64,000 nt of DNA from Periplaneta americana. Taxonomy: Eukaryota; Arthropoda; Insecta; Blattodea; Blattidae. The translations under genes and the position numbers were made by a program. A model generated the notes under the pieces. It was given only the letters and a program-made list of their open reading frames with translations. It ran no database searches and was not told where the DNA came from. Numbering within the stretch: position 1 is the first letter of the stretch; every line of letters starts with the position of its first letter. Shown here piece by piece: positions 1 to 12,685 of this stretch. Where the stretch lies: NCBI RefSeq assembly GCF_040183065.1, contig NW_027185519.1, forward strand, positions 176,109 through 240,108, written 5' to 3'.

Positions 1-1135
1 GCTTTATAGACTAAATTAATAATTTCTATCTTAACTGAAATATTTACATTATATTTCACACAGTATAGTTACAGGTAGCATAAATTCAGATAATGGTTTT
101 TATATGGGAATCTACTTCTTGTGTTTAGAGGCTACATTTATACAGAGTTAATAATTTCTCCCCTATGTAACATATTTCCATGAAATTTTATACGCATCTA
201 TGCAAAAACGAATTATGCTCGTGTAATTAGGGAATTAGGGAAAAATTAGTTTTTCTGATAATTTTTAATGTTTTAATAGAAATTATGCTCCTAAAAGATG
301 ACTAGCCTGCCATATTTTTCGCAGTTGGTAACAAAATGCTAGATTCATGGATATACTCCATAATTTAGTTGTTCATTATATGTTCAAGAAGTGTTGAATT
401 TTTCTTGGAGAAATTAAGCTCCTTCATCCAGACTCTGAAAAGTGGCTGCTGTCGAATTCGTAAAGCGCCACCAAGAGATGAATATAACATCTAAGTTTGC
501 AGGATGTAGCAGCTAAATTTTAAGCCGTATAGAGTTTAATATTTGATTAATGTGTGGGTAGAAGAATTGAAAGTTAACTCAGGTTTACTTGTAATGCACA
601 GCCTGTTAAATATGTCGTAAAAAAAAAAAAAAAAAAAAAAAACTAGTTGCACAAATCTCAGTAAACGTGCCAATTAAATGAATGCTAACGTATTATAGAT
701 TGCTTTTCGCGTATTAAATGAAAGTACACATCTTGTCCTATGACCTCCATAAGGGAAGGTTTAACAGTATAAAACAGCCACTGACCCCACGAACAAAAAT
801 CAACTGAAGAGCGTGACTTTAAAAAAAAAACTCATGTTTTGTCCCACCTCTTACTGATATTGATGTTTTGTATGCTGTTGTGCACAATGCCTAGCTTTTG
901 TTTAAGCCTAGATATTACTTAAACTTCGGTTATGATGAAGTTGATTTTCTTACATAGTTTTGCGTTCTGGACAACTGTGCGCCGGCATCTCTCGGAACAT
1001 CCGAGATCAGGTCCCTATCCCCTCCACCGCAAAGTCAAATAGCGTCTGTCACTTGATTTTGAATATTAAACAAACATACCATCACGGCATTTCCGTTATG
1101 GCATCTGGTGTCATCAATAAGCTACAAATAAAGGA

Positions 1136-1182
<47 letters not shown>

Positions 1183-2428
1183 TAGCACAGTCACTGTCCT
1201 GAACAAGGTACGCAAGTATTATTTTAATTAATGCGTATCGCCTACCAGCCGCCGAAACTATTCGACAGGAGAGTGAATATCCTACACGGTCCTGTAAAAA
1301 TGTTCTGAATACACTAAATGACGTGTAATTTTTTTTCTATTATTAGGACAATTGAACGTGTCATTGCTCCTGCGGGTTGCTTTGTTTCACACCACAGAGA
1401 ATTCAGGTTCTCAACCCCCCGGGATTCTAGAGATAAGAGAGCGATGAGGTTAAAGGAGTAGGCGTTTGTTCGTGTTTTTGTTTTTACTTTAGAAAAATTG
1501 CGAAACGTGACGCAATAGCGATAAGTTTTATGAACAAGTTTGCTGAATCGACCAATTGAAGGTAATTTATATTTTGCTAAAGAAGAGAGGAGATTAATGA
1601 AATCAGTTATTGTAATAATCGTAGTAGATTGAAGGAATTGTTTGTATTCAAACTCCTTTTTGAAATAAGCTGCTCGGATGCTTATCAGGGTGACGGTTAT
1701 AAATGTTATCGTAATACCCACCCGAGGTCACAAAGGTCACAGTCTTCCGCTTGTCCTTTCCTAAGCAGACCACGTCTGTACTATCGAAAATAATGAGTCA
1801 CAGTTATAGTTTCGTGAAAGTAAAAAATGTTAGATAGGAGACAAGTAGCTACTCTTATACAATCATAATCACATTTTGTATCCAATATAGTATAAACGAG
1901 CTACATGTAAGTACTGTGTAAAGTTTCATTAAAACAATATATTATATATGAGACAAGTCACTAATTTTTGTCAAAACGCATCGTCTATAAAGGGGTAGTT
2001 TCTCCTCTTATACAGTAGTGACTATAGTGCGAAGTTTCATGGAAATATGTCACATTTTTAGTCCAGCTAGATTTGCTTTCTGGACCACTTTGAGCCTTGG
2101 CGCTTGTGATCGGTCGGACGGAGGATCACTCGTCCCGGCGGCGTTAACCCTTAATTTGGTAAATATATATAATGTGCAATATTATAGAACTGTGAAATTT
2201 TTTTTTAATTTTCCTAAGAAACTTTGTTATCCATCGTTCTATTAAAAAATTGTTTATTAACCTATAGGATACATTGCGATATTTGTCAAACAGGCTGTGG
2301 GAAAATGCTGATACGGTGAGGAATGGAAAGGGAGAAACCATTTATATTATTGAGGTGACCTTGAACTGAGGGTAGTAGGAACGAGACCTGGAGTACGGTA
2401 CAACCGGCTCTTCCGAGAAATAACTAGT
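1..2428. other. AT-rich spacer upstream of the H3 3' end (unit 1)
   Basis: No gene is supported. It holds an A-tract (about 619-641) and a purine (GAAA)n tract (about 1134-1182) that follows sequence resembling the 3' end of a retroposon, of unidentified family. Two degenerate related blocks near 1780-1960 and 1950-2060 share phrases such as 'ctcttataca' and 'aagtttcat', suggesting an old internal duplication. The same stretch recurs in units 2-5. Confidence 0.6.
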
Positions 2429-2444
2429 GGCCCTGAAAAGGGCC
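2429..2444 (-). promoter_or_regulatory. H3 histone mRNA 3' stem-loop (unit 1)
   Basis: Read on the minus strand this is GGCCCTTTTCAGGGCC, a 6-bp stem with a 4-nt loop. It matches the SLBP-bound stem-loop that replaces poly(A) on replication-dependent histone mRNAs. It lies 29 bp beyond the H3 stop codon. Confidence 0.95.
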
Positions 2445-2473
2445 TTTTTGCGGGCAGGAGTACCTTTGTTAAT

Positions 2474-2887
<414 letters not shown>

Positions 2888-3020
2888 TTACTCCTTAGTC
2901 CTCGCAACCCAAGTTGACGCAATACAGTCGCCCCCGCTGCCCCCAAGAGGGGTATTTATGTCTTCGCCCGTTGAGAAGCCACGCCCCTTCCGTAATGTGA
3001 TTGGTCCGCGGGTTTTAGTA

Positions 3021-3026
3021 TATAAA
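3021..3026 (+). promoter_or_regulatory. H4 TATA box separated from H4 by an insertion (unit 1)
   Basis: TATAAA, within TATATAAA. In units 2, 3 and 5 the same box lies 59 bp before the H4 ATG. Here an 800-bp element begins at 3041, 20 bp from the first T, so this TATA box now faces the retroelement and not H4. Confidence 0.85.
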
Positions 3027-3040
3027 CCAAAAAATGACCC

Positions 3041-4191
<1,151 letters not shown>

Positions 4192-4231
4192 ACTGCCTAC
4201 ACACGTCTGCTGCCGAATCCGTCGGCAAAAC

Positions 4232-4247
4232 GGCCCTTTTCAGGGCC
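4232..4247 (+). promoter_or_regulatory. H4 histone mRNA 3' stem-loop (unit 1)
   Basis: GGCCCTTTTCAGGGCC, identical to the H3 stem-loop and 40 bp after the H4 stop. A purine-rich AAAAAGGGCA lies about 15 bp further on and could serve as the U7-paired downstream element. Confidence 0.94.
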
Positions 4248-5438
4248 ATAAAATCCGTCTAAAAAGGGCAGTAGTTGTCGAGATTAATTTAATTCACCTT
4301 TACTGTGTGACCACTAGCTCAACAGGCCAGTGCGGAAAACAGAACTTATTTCGTAGGGGCACTTCAGTATCAGCAAAAGACGTTGTAAGAAATGCCTCTC
4401 CGTTTTTCAAATGGGTCTGACCCCAACGCTTGGTATATCAAGTGGAAAGACCGGATTCCTCTGTGAAGCCTTGCTCCTCGGATTATGTTACCTGTTACTG
4501 TAAACTTCTGTAAGTCAATAATCACTGTCCGAAGAATTGGTGGGTAATATGACAACGCAGGTAGGCAATGCTCACCAGACCGTAACAAGGAACCGAGGGG
4601 ATTGACACATACTGAACATCACATCACCACGTTTTTGCAATGCCAACTTTTAGGTCATAGGAATCCAGTGTGGTAAACACTGGGGAGAAGAGGTACACAT
4701 CGCATGTCAGAACACAGGACTTCGTCCTGTCAGACAACTTCCACGTATAGCTTGCGTCATTTCGGTTCGAACGAAACGACAGAGAGAGGGGAAATTCGAA
4801 CGCAAATTGTCAAAGCCTTCGATTCCTACGAGAAGGTCATGTCATCATCTCAGTATTGGGGTTCCTGCGCGTGCGGCCAATATGTGCACCAACAAACAAA
4901 CGCATTAGGAACTCTATTATAACGCCGTAAGTTGTTCACCAGTTATCGATTTCTTATTCAAAATTAGTTTCATTCGTAGTATGTAGTAAAGTAAACTAGT
5001 ATATTCAAACGTATATGTCTAAAACCACGATGGGCACCAAAGAAGGGGACTTGTGATTATTTTCACGATAATCTCCATTACTCTAATATGATAGAAATAT
5101 ATTACATAAATTTCGAAGCCAACTATGTACTTTGGCATCATCATCTAATTTAATTCGTATTGTGTTAAATTATATAATAATAATGAAACCTTTCTATATG
5201 CATCAGTATAATGTGTTATCACACAATAGCCTAGTAAATGTACAACGGTTTCAAGTACTTCAGTGCGAACCTGGGACAACGACATCGTTCAGAGCACAAA
5301 ATTACAGAATGATGATATTAAATCAGCCCACCGGTATAGAGAGAGAGAGAAAGTTGACACGCGTAATGAAATTACATTACGAAGCCGTGAGAGAGGATTA
5401 ACAATACTGGCTATTTCTGACTTTTGTGAGGTTAGTGG
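4248..5438. other. Intergenic gap between H4 and H2A 3' ends (unit 1)
   Basis: The two genes converge across this gap. No gene is supported. Small perfect palindromes are present (ACAGGAC-TTC-GTCCTGT near 4714; GTTCGAAC near 4764), as are AT-rich runs from about 5080 to 5210. The gap is preserved with little change in all five units. Confidence 0.6.
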
Positions 5439-5454
5439 GGCCCTTAAAAGGGCC
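5439..5454 (-). promoter_or_regulatory. H2A histone mRNA 3' stem-loop (unit 1)
   Basis: The minus strand reads GGCCCTTTTAAGGGCC. It has the same stem as H3/H4, but the last loop base is A, not C. It lies 18 bp beyond the H2A stop. Confidence 0.94.
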
Positions 5455-5472
5455 GTTTTACGGAGAAGGGGC

Positions 5473-5871
<399 letters not shown>

Positions 5872-5896
5872 TTAACTACAAGAACGACGCCTCGCC

Positions 5897-6024
5897 GATG
5901 TCAGAGTTGATTGCTGGCAGAGCCAGCGGTCGTTTTAGGGTCTTACATTACAATGCCCTCTTCGACCGTGAGTGCTTGTGAGTGCAGTGTTATTAGAATG
6001 TTGGATATTTAGGGCTTTTATGGA
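5897..6024 (-). mobile_element. Short 5'-truncated jockey-type 3' end in the H2A promoter (unit 1)
   Basis: Units 2-4 read CCTCGCCCACGG without interruption. Here about 128 bp follow CCTCGCC, beginning GATGTCAGAG. The insert matches the first 128 bp of the element at 62706 almost base for base (differences: GATG/GGTG, GTTATTAG/GTTAATAG) and then stops. The element 3' end faces H2A. It has a GCTGGC-AGA-GCCAGC hairpin (5913-5927) and, on the minus strand, GACCCTAAAAC. The insertion point is about 20 bp from the first base of the H2A TATA-like box. Confidence 0.9.
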
Positions 6025-6172
6025 CCACGGTAACCTTCACTTTTACGCCAACGTCAATAATCGACAGCGGACCAATCGTAAAGTCACAAACGTTTGCGCT
6101 GTTTCTATTGGCTCGCACTGGGAAGGCAGTACGGCATTGTCCCTGCGACTTAAATATTTTTCTCCCTCCGGG

Positions 6173-6321
6173 ACCCGTAGGGAGTCCAACGAGCGAAGCC
6201 TAGCCGGGACCACGCCTCAACTGTCGCTACAGACAAAACATCGTAACCTGAAGAGGGCATATGTAAGACCCTAAAACAGGTTGCCCTCTGGGCAAACAAC
6301 TTTGAGCTTGAGTTTGAGCTT
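6173..6321 (+). mobile_element. 149-bp 5'-truncated jockey-type 3' end in the H2B promoter (unit 1)
   Basis: Units 3 and 4 read CTCCGGGCTCATC. Here the insert lies between CTCCGGG and GGGCTCATC, a 3-bp GGG duplication. It nearly matches the last 146 bp of the element at 3041-3840, including GACCCTAAAAC, a TTGCCC-TCT-GGGCAA hairpin (6281-6295) and a tail of TTGAGC-like repeats. It is in the sense orientation of H2B, 19-21 bp downstream of the H2B TAAATA box (6151-6156). Confidence 0.92.
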
Positions 6322-6344
6322 GGGCTCATCATCAGACGAGCACC

Positions 6345-6716
6345 ATGCCCCCCAAAGCTTCCGGAAAGGCTGCCAAGAAGGCCGGCAAGGCCCAGAAGAA
6401 TATTTCGAAGGGCGATAAGAAGAAGAAGCGCAAGAGGAAGGAGAGCTACGCCATTTACATCTACAAGGTTCTGAAACAAGTTCACCCAGACACGGGAATC
6501 AGTTCAAAGGCTATGAGCATCATGAACAGCTTCGTTAACGACATCTTCGAGCGCATCGCCGCGGAAGCTTCGCGGCTCGCGCATTACAACAAGCGGTCGA
6601 CCATCACCAGTCGGGAGATCCAGACAGCCGTCCGTCTCCTGCTACCCGGTGAGCTGGCCAAGCACGCCGTCAGTGAAGGGACCAAGGCCGTCACAAAATA
6701 CACTAGTTCCAAGTAA
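6345..6716 (+). CDS. H2B: Histone H2B (unit 1)
   Basis: Encodes a 123-residue canonical H2B: a basic [17 protein letters not shown] tail, a [27 protein letters not shown] segment entering the histone fold, and the C-terminal helix ending AVTKYTSSK with the ubiquitylatable lysine. It partners H2A. No intron; all complete copies are identical in protein. Its TATA-like box at 6151-6156 is separated from the gene by the 149-bp insert ending at 6321, so the native start-site spacing is lost. Confidence 0.99.
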   Translation: MPPKASGKAAKKAGKAQKNISKGDKKKKRKRKESYAIYIYKVLKQVHPDTGISSKAMSIMNSFVNDIFERIAAEASRLAHYNKRSTITSREIQTAVRLLLPGELAKHAVSEGTKAVTKYTSSK

Positions 6717-6746
6717 GCGGGAGTGCTTGCTAGGGAATCAGCAACC

Positions 6747-6762
6747 GGCCCTTTTAAGGGCC
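6747..6762 (+). promoter_or_regulatory. H2B histone mRNA 3' stem-loop (unit 1)
   Basis: GGCCCTTTTAAGGGCC, a perfect palindrome. It has the same loop variant as H2A and lies 30 bp after the H2B stop. Confidence 0.94.
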
Positions 6763-7586
6763 ACAAGTTATTCATAACAGAGTAGATGAATGAAGAACAA
6801 CAGCGGTTCCCACCGAGTGAAAATTTAAATAATCACCCCGATAACACTTCTAGGATAGATAATACATTATAGGCAGTCCATGGGAGACTTGGATCCACGA
6901 GGCAAATTCGTTTCCTTAATAGTTTCGTACGACTTATATGAGAGCGCGGTGTCATTCCTACTCACTTGGCAGCATTAATTGTTGAGGGAAAACAACTTAG
7001 AAGGTAACTTGTCGACCGCGGGCATAATCCTTCCGCAGGCCACTACTGAGAATCTGTGGACATACGGGTAATCTATCTTTATTGAAACTCGGGTTCATAA
7101 CATACGACTGATACTTTATATATCTGTCACGTAATCCATCAAGAGACAAATGTCCCCCCCCCCCTAGTCAGTAGCGAGCTTCAGTCCATTCGTAGTAGCC
7201 GCCGGTGCAAGAAGTGAATTGAAGTTTGTGTGAAGTTCCGTAGTATGGCATGAAAATGATGTCGAAAATCCGACTACAGTTCCACAACCATGTGGTTGAA
7301 AGGAGGCTCCGCTGTTGAACAACAATCCACCTGTGGCTTAACTTAGAATGCCGACTAGCTGTTTTATTAATCCCGTGTCAATCCAGCAGTGTGTGACGTT
7401 GAAACGTAACCAAACTGCCGTTGATAGATAGATTTATCATCTATCCCAATGACATCCAACGAGCTTGGTAATTTAGGTACAGAGTCTAAGCAGGCAGTTT
7501 ACGTGTGTGTGTGAGCGAGTGCAGGTTTTATCGAGTGCACCCCAATCCCATCGTCCTCAAGTGCCTACAGATTACGCAGTTTCATC
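6763..7586. other. Spacer between H2B and 5S rRNA (unit 1)
   Basis: No gene is supported. It includes a C-run near 7154-7164 and a short GTGTGTG run just upstream of the 5S gene. I see no clear TATA element at the -30 position of the 5S gene. Confidence 0.55.
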
Positions 7587-7704
7587 GGCAACGGCCATAC
7601 CATGTTGAAAATACCGGTTCTCGTCCGATCACCGAAGTCAAGCAACATTGGGCGTGGTCAGTACTTGGATGGGTGACCGCTTGGGAACACCACGTGCCGT
7701 TGGC
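7587..7704 (+). rRNA. 5S ribosomal RNA gene (unit 1)
   Basis: 118 nt match the eukaryotic 5S rRNA: GGCAACGGCCATACCATGTTG at the 5' end, CGGTTCTCGTCCGATCACCG in the middle, GGATGGGTGACCGCTTGGG and a 3' GTGCCGTTGGC that pairs back with the 5' end. The internal pol III control region is recognisable (A-box AAGTCAAGCAAC, intermediate element, C-box GATGGGTGACCGCTTGG). Eleven T residues at 7707-7717 form a pol III terminator. Position 2 is G where C is usual, giving one mismatch in helix I, and a few internal bases differ from the insect consensus. It is therefore probably functional, though a drifted copy is not excluded. Confidence 0.9.
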
Positions 7705-7717
7705 GATTTTTTTTTTT

Positions 7718-8629
7718 ACGTCACTATTTCCAGCGTGTTCTAATAAGACTTATGGGATATTATGTTCCCTTCCCTATTCCAGCTATAGCTTGGATGATGA
7801 CGCCGCTGCATAATTGTAGAGTAATTGATAATTCTTAAGTACTTGCAGCTCCGTATTGAAACTTATGACTGGTAGCATATTCATATGAGACGGTTCACTT
7901 CTCTGCGTTTTCTCGAAGAAGGGAATATGTATTCAGGGGATTGTGAACGTACCTCGCGCTCTCCCTAGAAGTTAGAGACATTTTAGGTAAAGAATGTAAT
8001 ATACTGTACATATATGGCTAATTAAAATCCCATTAGTTACTACATTTCAGTGGGTAGTACAAATTCCATAATGAAAATATCTCTGTCCTAGTAGTTGTAT
8101 CCTTTAAAGAAGCTCGTTGTTTTCCCATGATGAAGGGCAGAACTTGGTCGGTAGAAATTTAAACAGACTGCATTATCAGACCAGGCGTTATTTCAATATC
8201 AGCGTTTAGTTTAGGAAATATAGCAATAGCGGAGTTGGGAGAAGTAGTTATAGCATGTACAGTAAGTATAAACAGTTCGCTGTACTGTACAGTGAATATA
8301 AATATTTGAATGTACGATGGCAAAACATCAGACATACAGTACGTAGCTCACATATCTTAAAAAATAAATAAATAAAAATAAAGAAGACATTCTGAGGAGT
8401 GAGTGGAAAGTGCATATTATAATGAATATTTTTAACTCTCAGTTGACATTGAGAGAGAAAGCCATGCATCGGGGAACCGGTGACTGTTTTTGCGTTACCT
8501 TCTGCTATTGGCGTTGTTGGTTAGTAACGAATGAAAGAGGTAGGACGCGGAATCAAATGTCAAAAAACGATAGGGAAATAATAGTAACTGGTTGTATTTC
8601 GATCGAGCTCGGCGTGCTGATTCACCAGT
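7718..8629. other. AT-rich spacer downstream of 5S (unit 1)
   Basis: No gene is supported. The 8250-8420 region is rich in TACAGTA and AAATAAATA phrases. Confidence 0.5.
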
Positions 8630-10061
8630 GGGGTGTTTCACAAAGTTTACAATCTTTGGAAATTGTGAACTCTGTTTGTAAACTTCTGTTTCACAATCTT
8701 TGTTTGTAAAGGTGGACTGTACAAAGGAAATCAAATCTTTACGAATGAAATTTTGCGCTCTTTACAAGTGATATGTTTGTTTCACAACGAAGGAGTAATT
8801 TTACAAACGTGTAAACTAAACTTTACTAGTGAAGTTAGCACATTTTCTACAGTAGCCCTGTTGAAATAGCTTCTAATTGTGAATGAAAAAAATAAACACA
8901 TATGTATAAAATCAATTTTATAGTAACAGGGTACCATTAAGAATTACACTGAAGCAGTTGTGATGTTATTGAGTAGTTCTAGCGACTCAGACGAAGATTT
9001 TGCATTTAGGCCTAACGTAGAATTTTCCGGCCACGTTCGTATCATTGTACGAATATTAATGAAAGGTTTCGAATGAATCCCGCGCTATACTTCAGAATAC
9101 CGCGTTAGTTCTTATATACGAGGAACGTATTTAATAAATACTCGCACTTAAAGAAGAAAAACTTTGCACCGAAAACCAATCACTTAATAATGCAATGTCG
9201 GCATTACTTACGCAGTATTCTGAAGTCGTTCCGAATCCCATTTCGCTGTAATCTCTCCTACAAGATATGGGACATCACATGCAACATCTGAAAGGGAAAA
9301 GTGGTGCCCTAACCACAAAGCGAGAACTGCATTGGTTGCATAGTAGCTCTCAGTTCCCTGCGTTAGCAGATAAGAACGGAATTTATAAGATTACAGTGTG
9401 CAAAAGTTCACACATGGTAGTTGATGTTGTTACAAGATTGAAAAAACTCGAGGCGGGTTATTGATCACCGAATGTGCTTACTCGGGCAAAGGATTTTTAT
9501 GCTCCTCCTGCTGGGTTCCCTAATGTTGGCGAGGTTATGGATGAAACAATAAAATATACTGATGGACCAGCAGAGAGCGAAGTTGATTTTAATGGATGGA
9601 CATGTTAGCTGCTCTATCAACTGCATATAACTACGTGGGTCAAATCCATTATTTATCAATTATTTGAATGAATTTCGCGCTAACTTTCGTCAGTTAAGTC
9701 GTAGGCTAATTAATGCATTGGTATGCTCGACCAATTGCATGCCGCGAAACTCCGTTGTCGCCGATGTAGCAAAATCTAAATAAAATATATATAAAAAAAT
9801 ATAAACATGTCCATCGATAGTTCTAAAATTACAGCTACTTTACCTCTGATCCTTAGTGATTTTTGTAAACTGTCGTTGGCGATTTTGTTCAACCAATTAT
9901 GCGTATTTGTAAGTTTGTTTCGCCGATTTTGTAAAGTTCGTTAAAACATACAAGTGAATAAGATTGCATTGTGAAACACAGTTAACAAGCATATGTAATA
10001 TTTCCGTTGTTAATTGTATATTGTTAATTTGTAATTTGTTAGCGTTGTGAAACATGCCCCC
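8630..10061. mobile_element. Putative non-autonomous TIR DNA transposon (unit 1)
   Basis: The left end GGGGTGTTTCACAA and the right end TTGTGAAACATGCCCC form imperfect terminal inverted repeats about 1.43 kb apart. Both ends are followed inward by dense subterminal repeats of TTTACAA, TTCACAA and GTAAAG type, a common layout for DNA transposons of the Harbinger/ISL2EU kind. Near 8963 a short open stretch encodes an acidic serine-rich LLSSSSDSDEDFAF, which could be the start of a decayed transposase. No catalytic domain is visible and no target-site duplication is certain. The unit 4 copy has a 19-bp internal deletion. Confidence 0.5.
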
Positions 10062-12171
10062 ATTTACCTTTAGAGGTAATATCTACATTAATATTTAGTT
10101 AAAATTTAAAGAAATTTTAAACGAATGGAAGCTGCATTTTAATTCACCCCAAATTACTATGTTCCCTTTCAGATTATCAGCTGTTGTTGTTGTTGTCGTT
10201 GTTGTATTGTAAGTTCTCACTTATTGTTAGCTAGCCGTACCCGTTCGCTCCGCTCCACCTGTTAGAAATAAATATAAAGTAATTACATAATTAAAATAGG
10301 ACGACTGATCCATGGAACAACTTTTACAACAGCGCAAGATAATCTGCTTCGCATATTACCCAATTTTTTTTTAGCACTGCATTTATTGCATATATATTTT
10401 ATGTATTTTAACACGATTCAATTGAGCATAGTTAAAATATGAATTATTAAAATAATGGATTGCCAAGCTAAAGTACTATTACTGCATACTAAATCAATAC
10501 ACTCTCGTTGTTCGTTAATTCTCTGAGATTAAAATGCGTGTACATAAATATTATTTTAAGAAATACAGAAAACGAATGTACAAAATAGCCTATCAAATTT
10601 TCTGTGCATAAGAAGCTATTTTAATCTTACCTGTCCTCGATTTACTCAGACGTTACTGTAATAACATTATAGCATTATGTCCATCTAGAGAAACTACAGT
10701 TTCCAATGGTGAAATAATAACTAATTATACAAATCAGTTAATTTACGAGCTTGTGATATTACTTCATACAAACACAGAAACATTCCCTGTAGGCTATGTT
10801 TAATAGCTTTCGATTGTTTGTTGATGTCCAAGGCCCCTGTTTCGATTGTTGTTGTCCAAGGCCCCTTATAGACGAAGTCATTTGTTCTTAATTCATTGCA
10901 CCGTCTTAGATAGCGTTATTTTAATTTTAAAACTCATTTATCTCATTAAATATCAGTCCTATCAAAATGTTGTAAAAAAATAAAACTTAACGGAAATCAT
11001 TTTTAAAGGAACATCTGTTATGTAACATTTTTTCTCAAATATCAATAATAAGCGAGATATTTCGATTTATTTAATTAAGGCCCCCTTATAACCCCCCTTT
11101 TAAATAAAGTATTTCGAATGCCATATAGCCTAAAATCTAAGTTACAACAAACTTAATTTATATTCCAGTTTTCATATAAATCGGTTCAGCCATTATCGCG
11201 TGAAAAGGTAACAAACATACAGACAGACATACAAACAAAATTTTCAAAAATGCGATTTTCGGTTTCAGGGTGGTTAATTATATATGTTAGGACCAATTAC
11301 TTTTGGAAAATCGAAACTTACCAGAAAAATTTCGGCTACAGATTTATTATTAGTATAGATAGTACGAGATACGACCGCAATTTTGTACGACTAGTGTAAT
11401 GAAGGAATGCAAAAAATTATTTTGGAACTTTGCAATGTTAGTCTATCATTAAAATAAAATTAAATCTTAATTCGTCCCTTTTGCAGGAGTCTTCTTCATC
11501 CAGTATGTTGTTGGCTGATATGGAGGAGGAGGGGGGGGGGGACATGCTCTAAAGGGATAAAATTTGCTTAGCAAATCGATATGGTGACTAACGCTTGCAA
11601 TGCGTCATAGCTATAATTGTACTGCGCGGTAATTTCAGAGTAATAAGAGTTCAGTTCAGGGATCTGCTAATTTCTTCATATTGTGTTCGGCAATGGAATA
11701 GTACCGCAGTAGCATTAAGAGGTTTTTATAATTTGAACTGATATGTGCAGGTATATTGACCCCCCCCCTCCCACCGCTGGCCGACGCGGACTGCAATGAC
11801 AACAGTAAGCCACACGTCATACGTAAGCCTTTCTTCTTCTTCTTCTTCTTTGCTCGCCTGGCAAATACAGTCTTGGATTTCACATATTCAATTTTTCACA
11901 GTCCCAACTCCCTTGCATGGACGTGTTTTCACGTACCTTTAAAGTTTCTCCTCTCATTCATTCAGTCTATTCGCAAGCCTGAGGGTTTTCCGTGGTTTTC
12001 CCTAAGGAGCTAAGACAAATGTAGGGATGAGCCCAGAAAGAAAAGGGCATTCACTTCCTTAGACCCTGGTAACTGCTCTTTCTAGAGGAAGGAGGAGGAG
12101 AAAGAAACCCCCCCACCCCCACCGACGTGGACTGCAATGACAACAGTAAGCAACACGTTATATGTAAAGCC

Positions 12172-12234
<63 letters not shown>
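10062..12234. other. Spacer of retroelement debris and simple repeats (unit 1)
   Basis: No intact gene. It contains (GTT)n near 10182-10206, a retroelement 3'-end-like block (about 11090-11362), runs of G and C near 11529 and 11760, a duplicated 52-bp motif (11781-11832 and 12122-12174) with different simple-repeat tails, a dispersed-repeat fragment at 11978-12034, and the (ATT)n tract up to 12234. Confidence 0.5.
11090..11362 (+). repeat. Retroelement 3'-end-like interspersed repeat (unit 1)
   Basis: The block includes phrases such as CGGTTCAGCCATTATCGCG, ACATACAGACAGACATACA and TTTCGGTTTCAGGGTGG, and ends near TTATTATTAGTATAGAT. In my recollection this resembles a 3'-UTR type common in insect LINE families, but I cannot name the family from sequence alone. 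Boundaries are approximate. Equivalent blocks lie at about 25850-26122, 39485-39757 and 54726-54998. Confidence 0.35.
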
Positions 12235-12685
12235 TACAATGGGACTAAAGGTGGTGTAGATACACTATGTCAAATGTGCCACAATCTTTCCTGCAATAGA
12301 AAGACGAGGCGCTGGCCACTAGCAATATTTTACAACATGCTAAATATTGCAAGTATAAATTCATGGATAATTTATAGTTAGAAGAACTCAGAAAACAATA
12401 TCAAGAAAACAATTCATTTTCCAATTGTGTGAAGAGCTGACAAAACCGTGGATGCAGCACCGCTTTGCACGTCCTACTTTACACCGATCTCTGCGGGCAA
12501 CAATTGAAGAACATCTGAACATTGCTGTGCAACAACAATGCCAGGTAATGCAGCCAGATGGTGAACGTACTGTTTGCTATAAATGTCCTGCAAAGAAGAG
12601 GAGAATGATGACAACATTTTGTGGACTTTGCAAAAAGGGGTTCTGCAGAGAACATCGCGCTGTTGTTTGCACTAATTGTAAATAG
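12235..12685 (+). pseudogene. piggyBac-type transposase, 3' remnant (unit 1)
   Basis: The first reading frame encodes YNGTKGGVDTLCQMCHNLSC followed by RKTRRWPLAIFYNMLNIASIN, the segment around the last catalytic aspartate (KGGVD) of piggyBac transposases. A stop follows IIYS, and the match continues in another frame from about 12425. There it encodes the C-terminal cysteine-rich zinc domain with spacing CYKC, CGLC, CREH, CTNC before a TAG at 12685. The 5' two-thirds are gone and the (ATT)n tract abuts the remnant. The break is present in all four copies, so it predates amplification of the units. Confidence 0.85.

Noticed and set aside
1314-1721. 135-codon minus-strand open frame in the spacer, repeated in all units
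   Set aside because: No recognisable domain. It is preserved only because the whole spacer is homogenised, and base composition matches the surrounding AT-rich DNA.
4700-4790. Small palindromes and a GTTCGAAC box suggesting a tRNA or pol III promoter
   Set aside because: No A-box at suitable spacing, no acceptor stem and no T-run terminator.
9267-9464. 65-codon open frame inside the TIR element
   Set aside because: No known domain visible. It could be transposase debris but is too short to call.
12127-12232. Open frame encoding poly-isoleucine
   Set aside because: Translation of the (ATT)n microsatellite. Only the sequence after the tract is protein-derived (piggyBac remnant).
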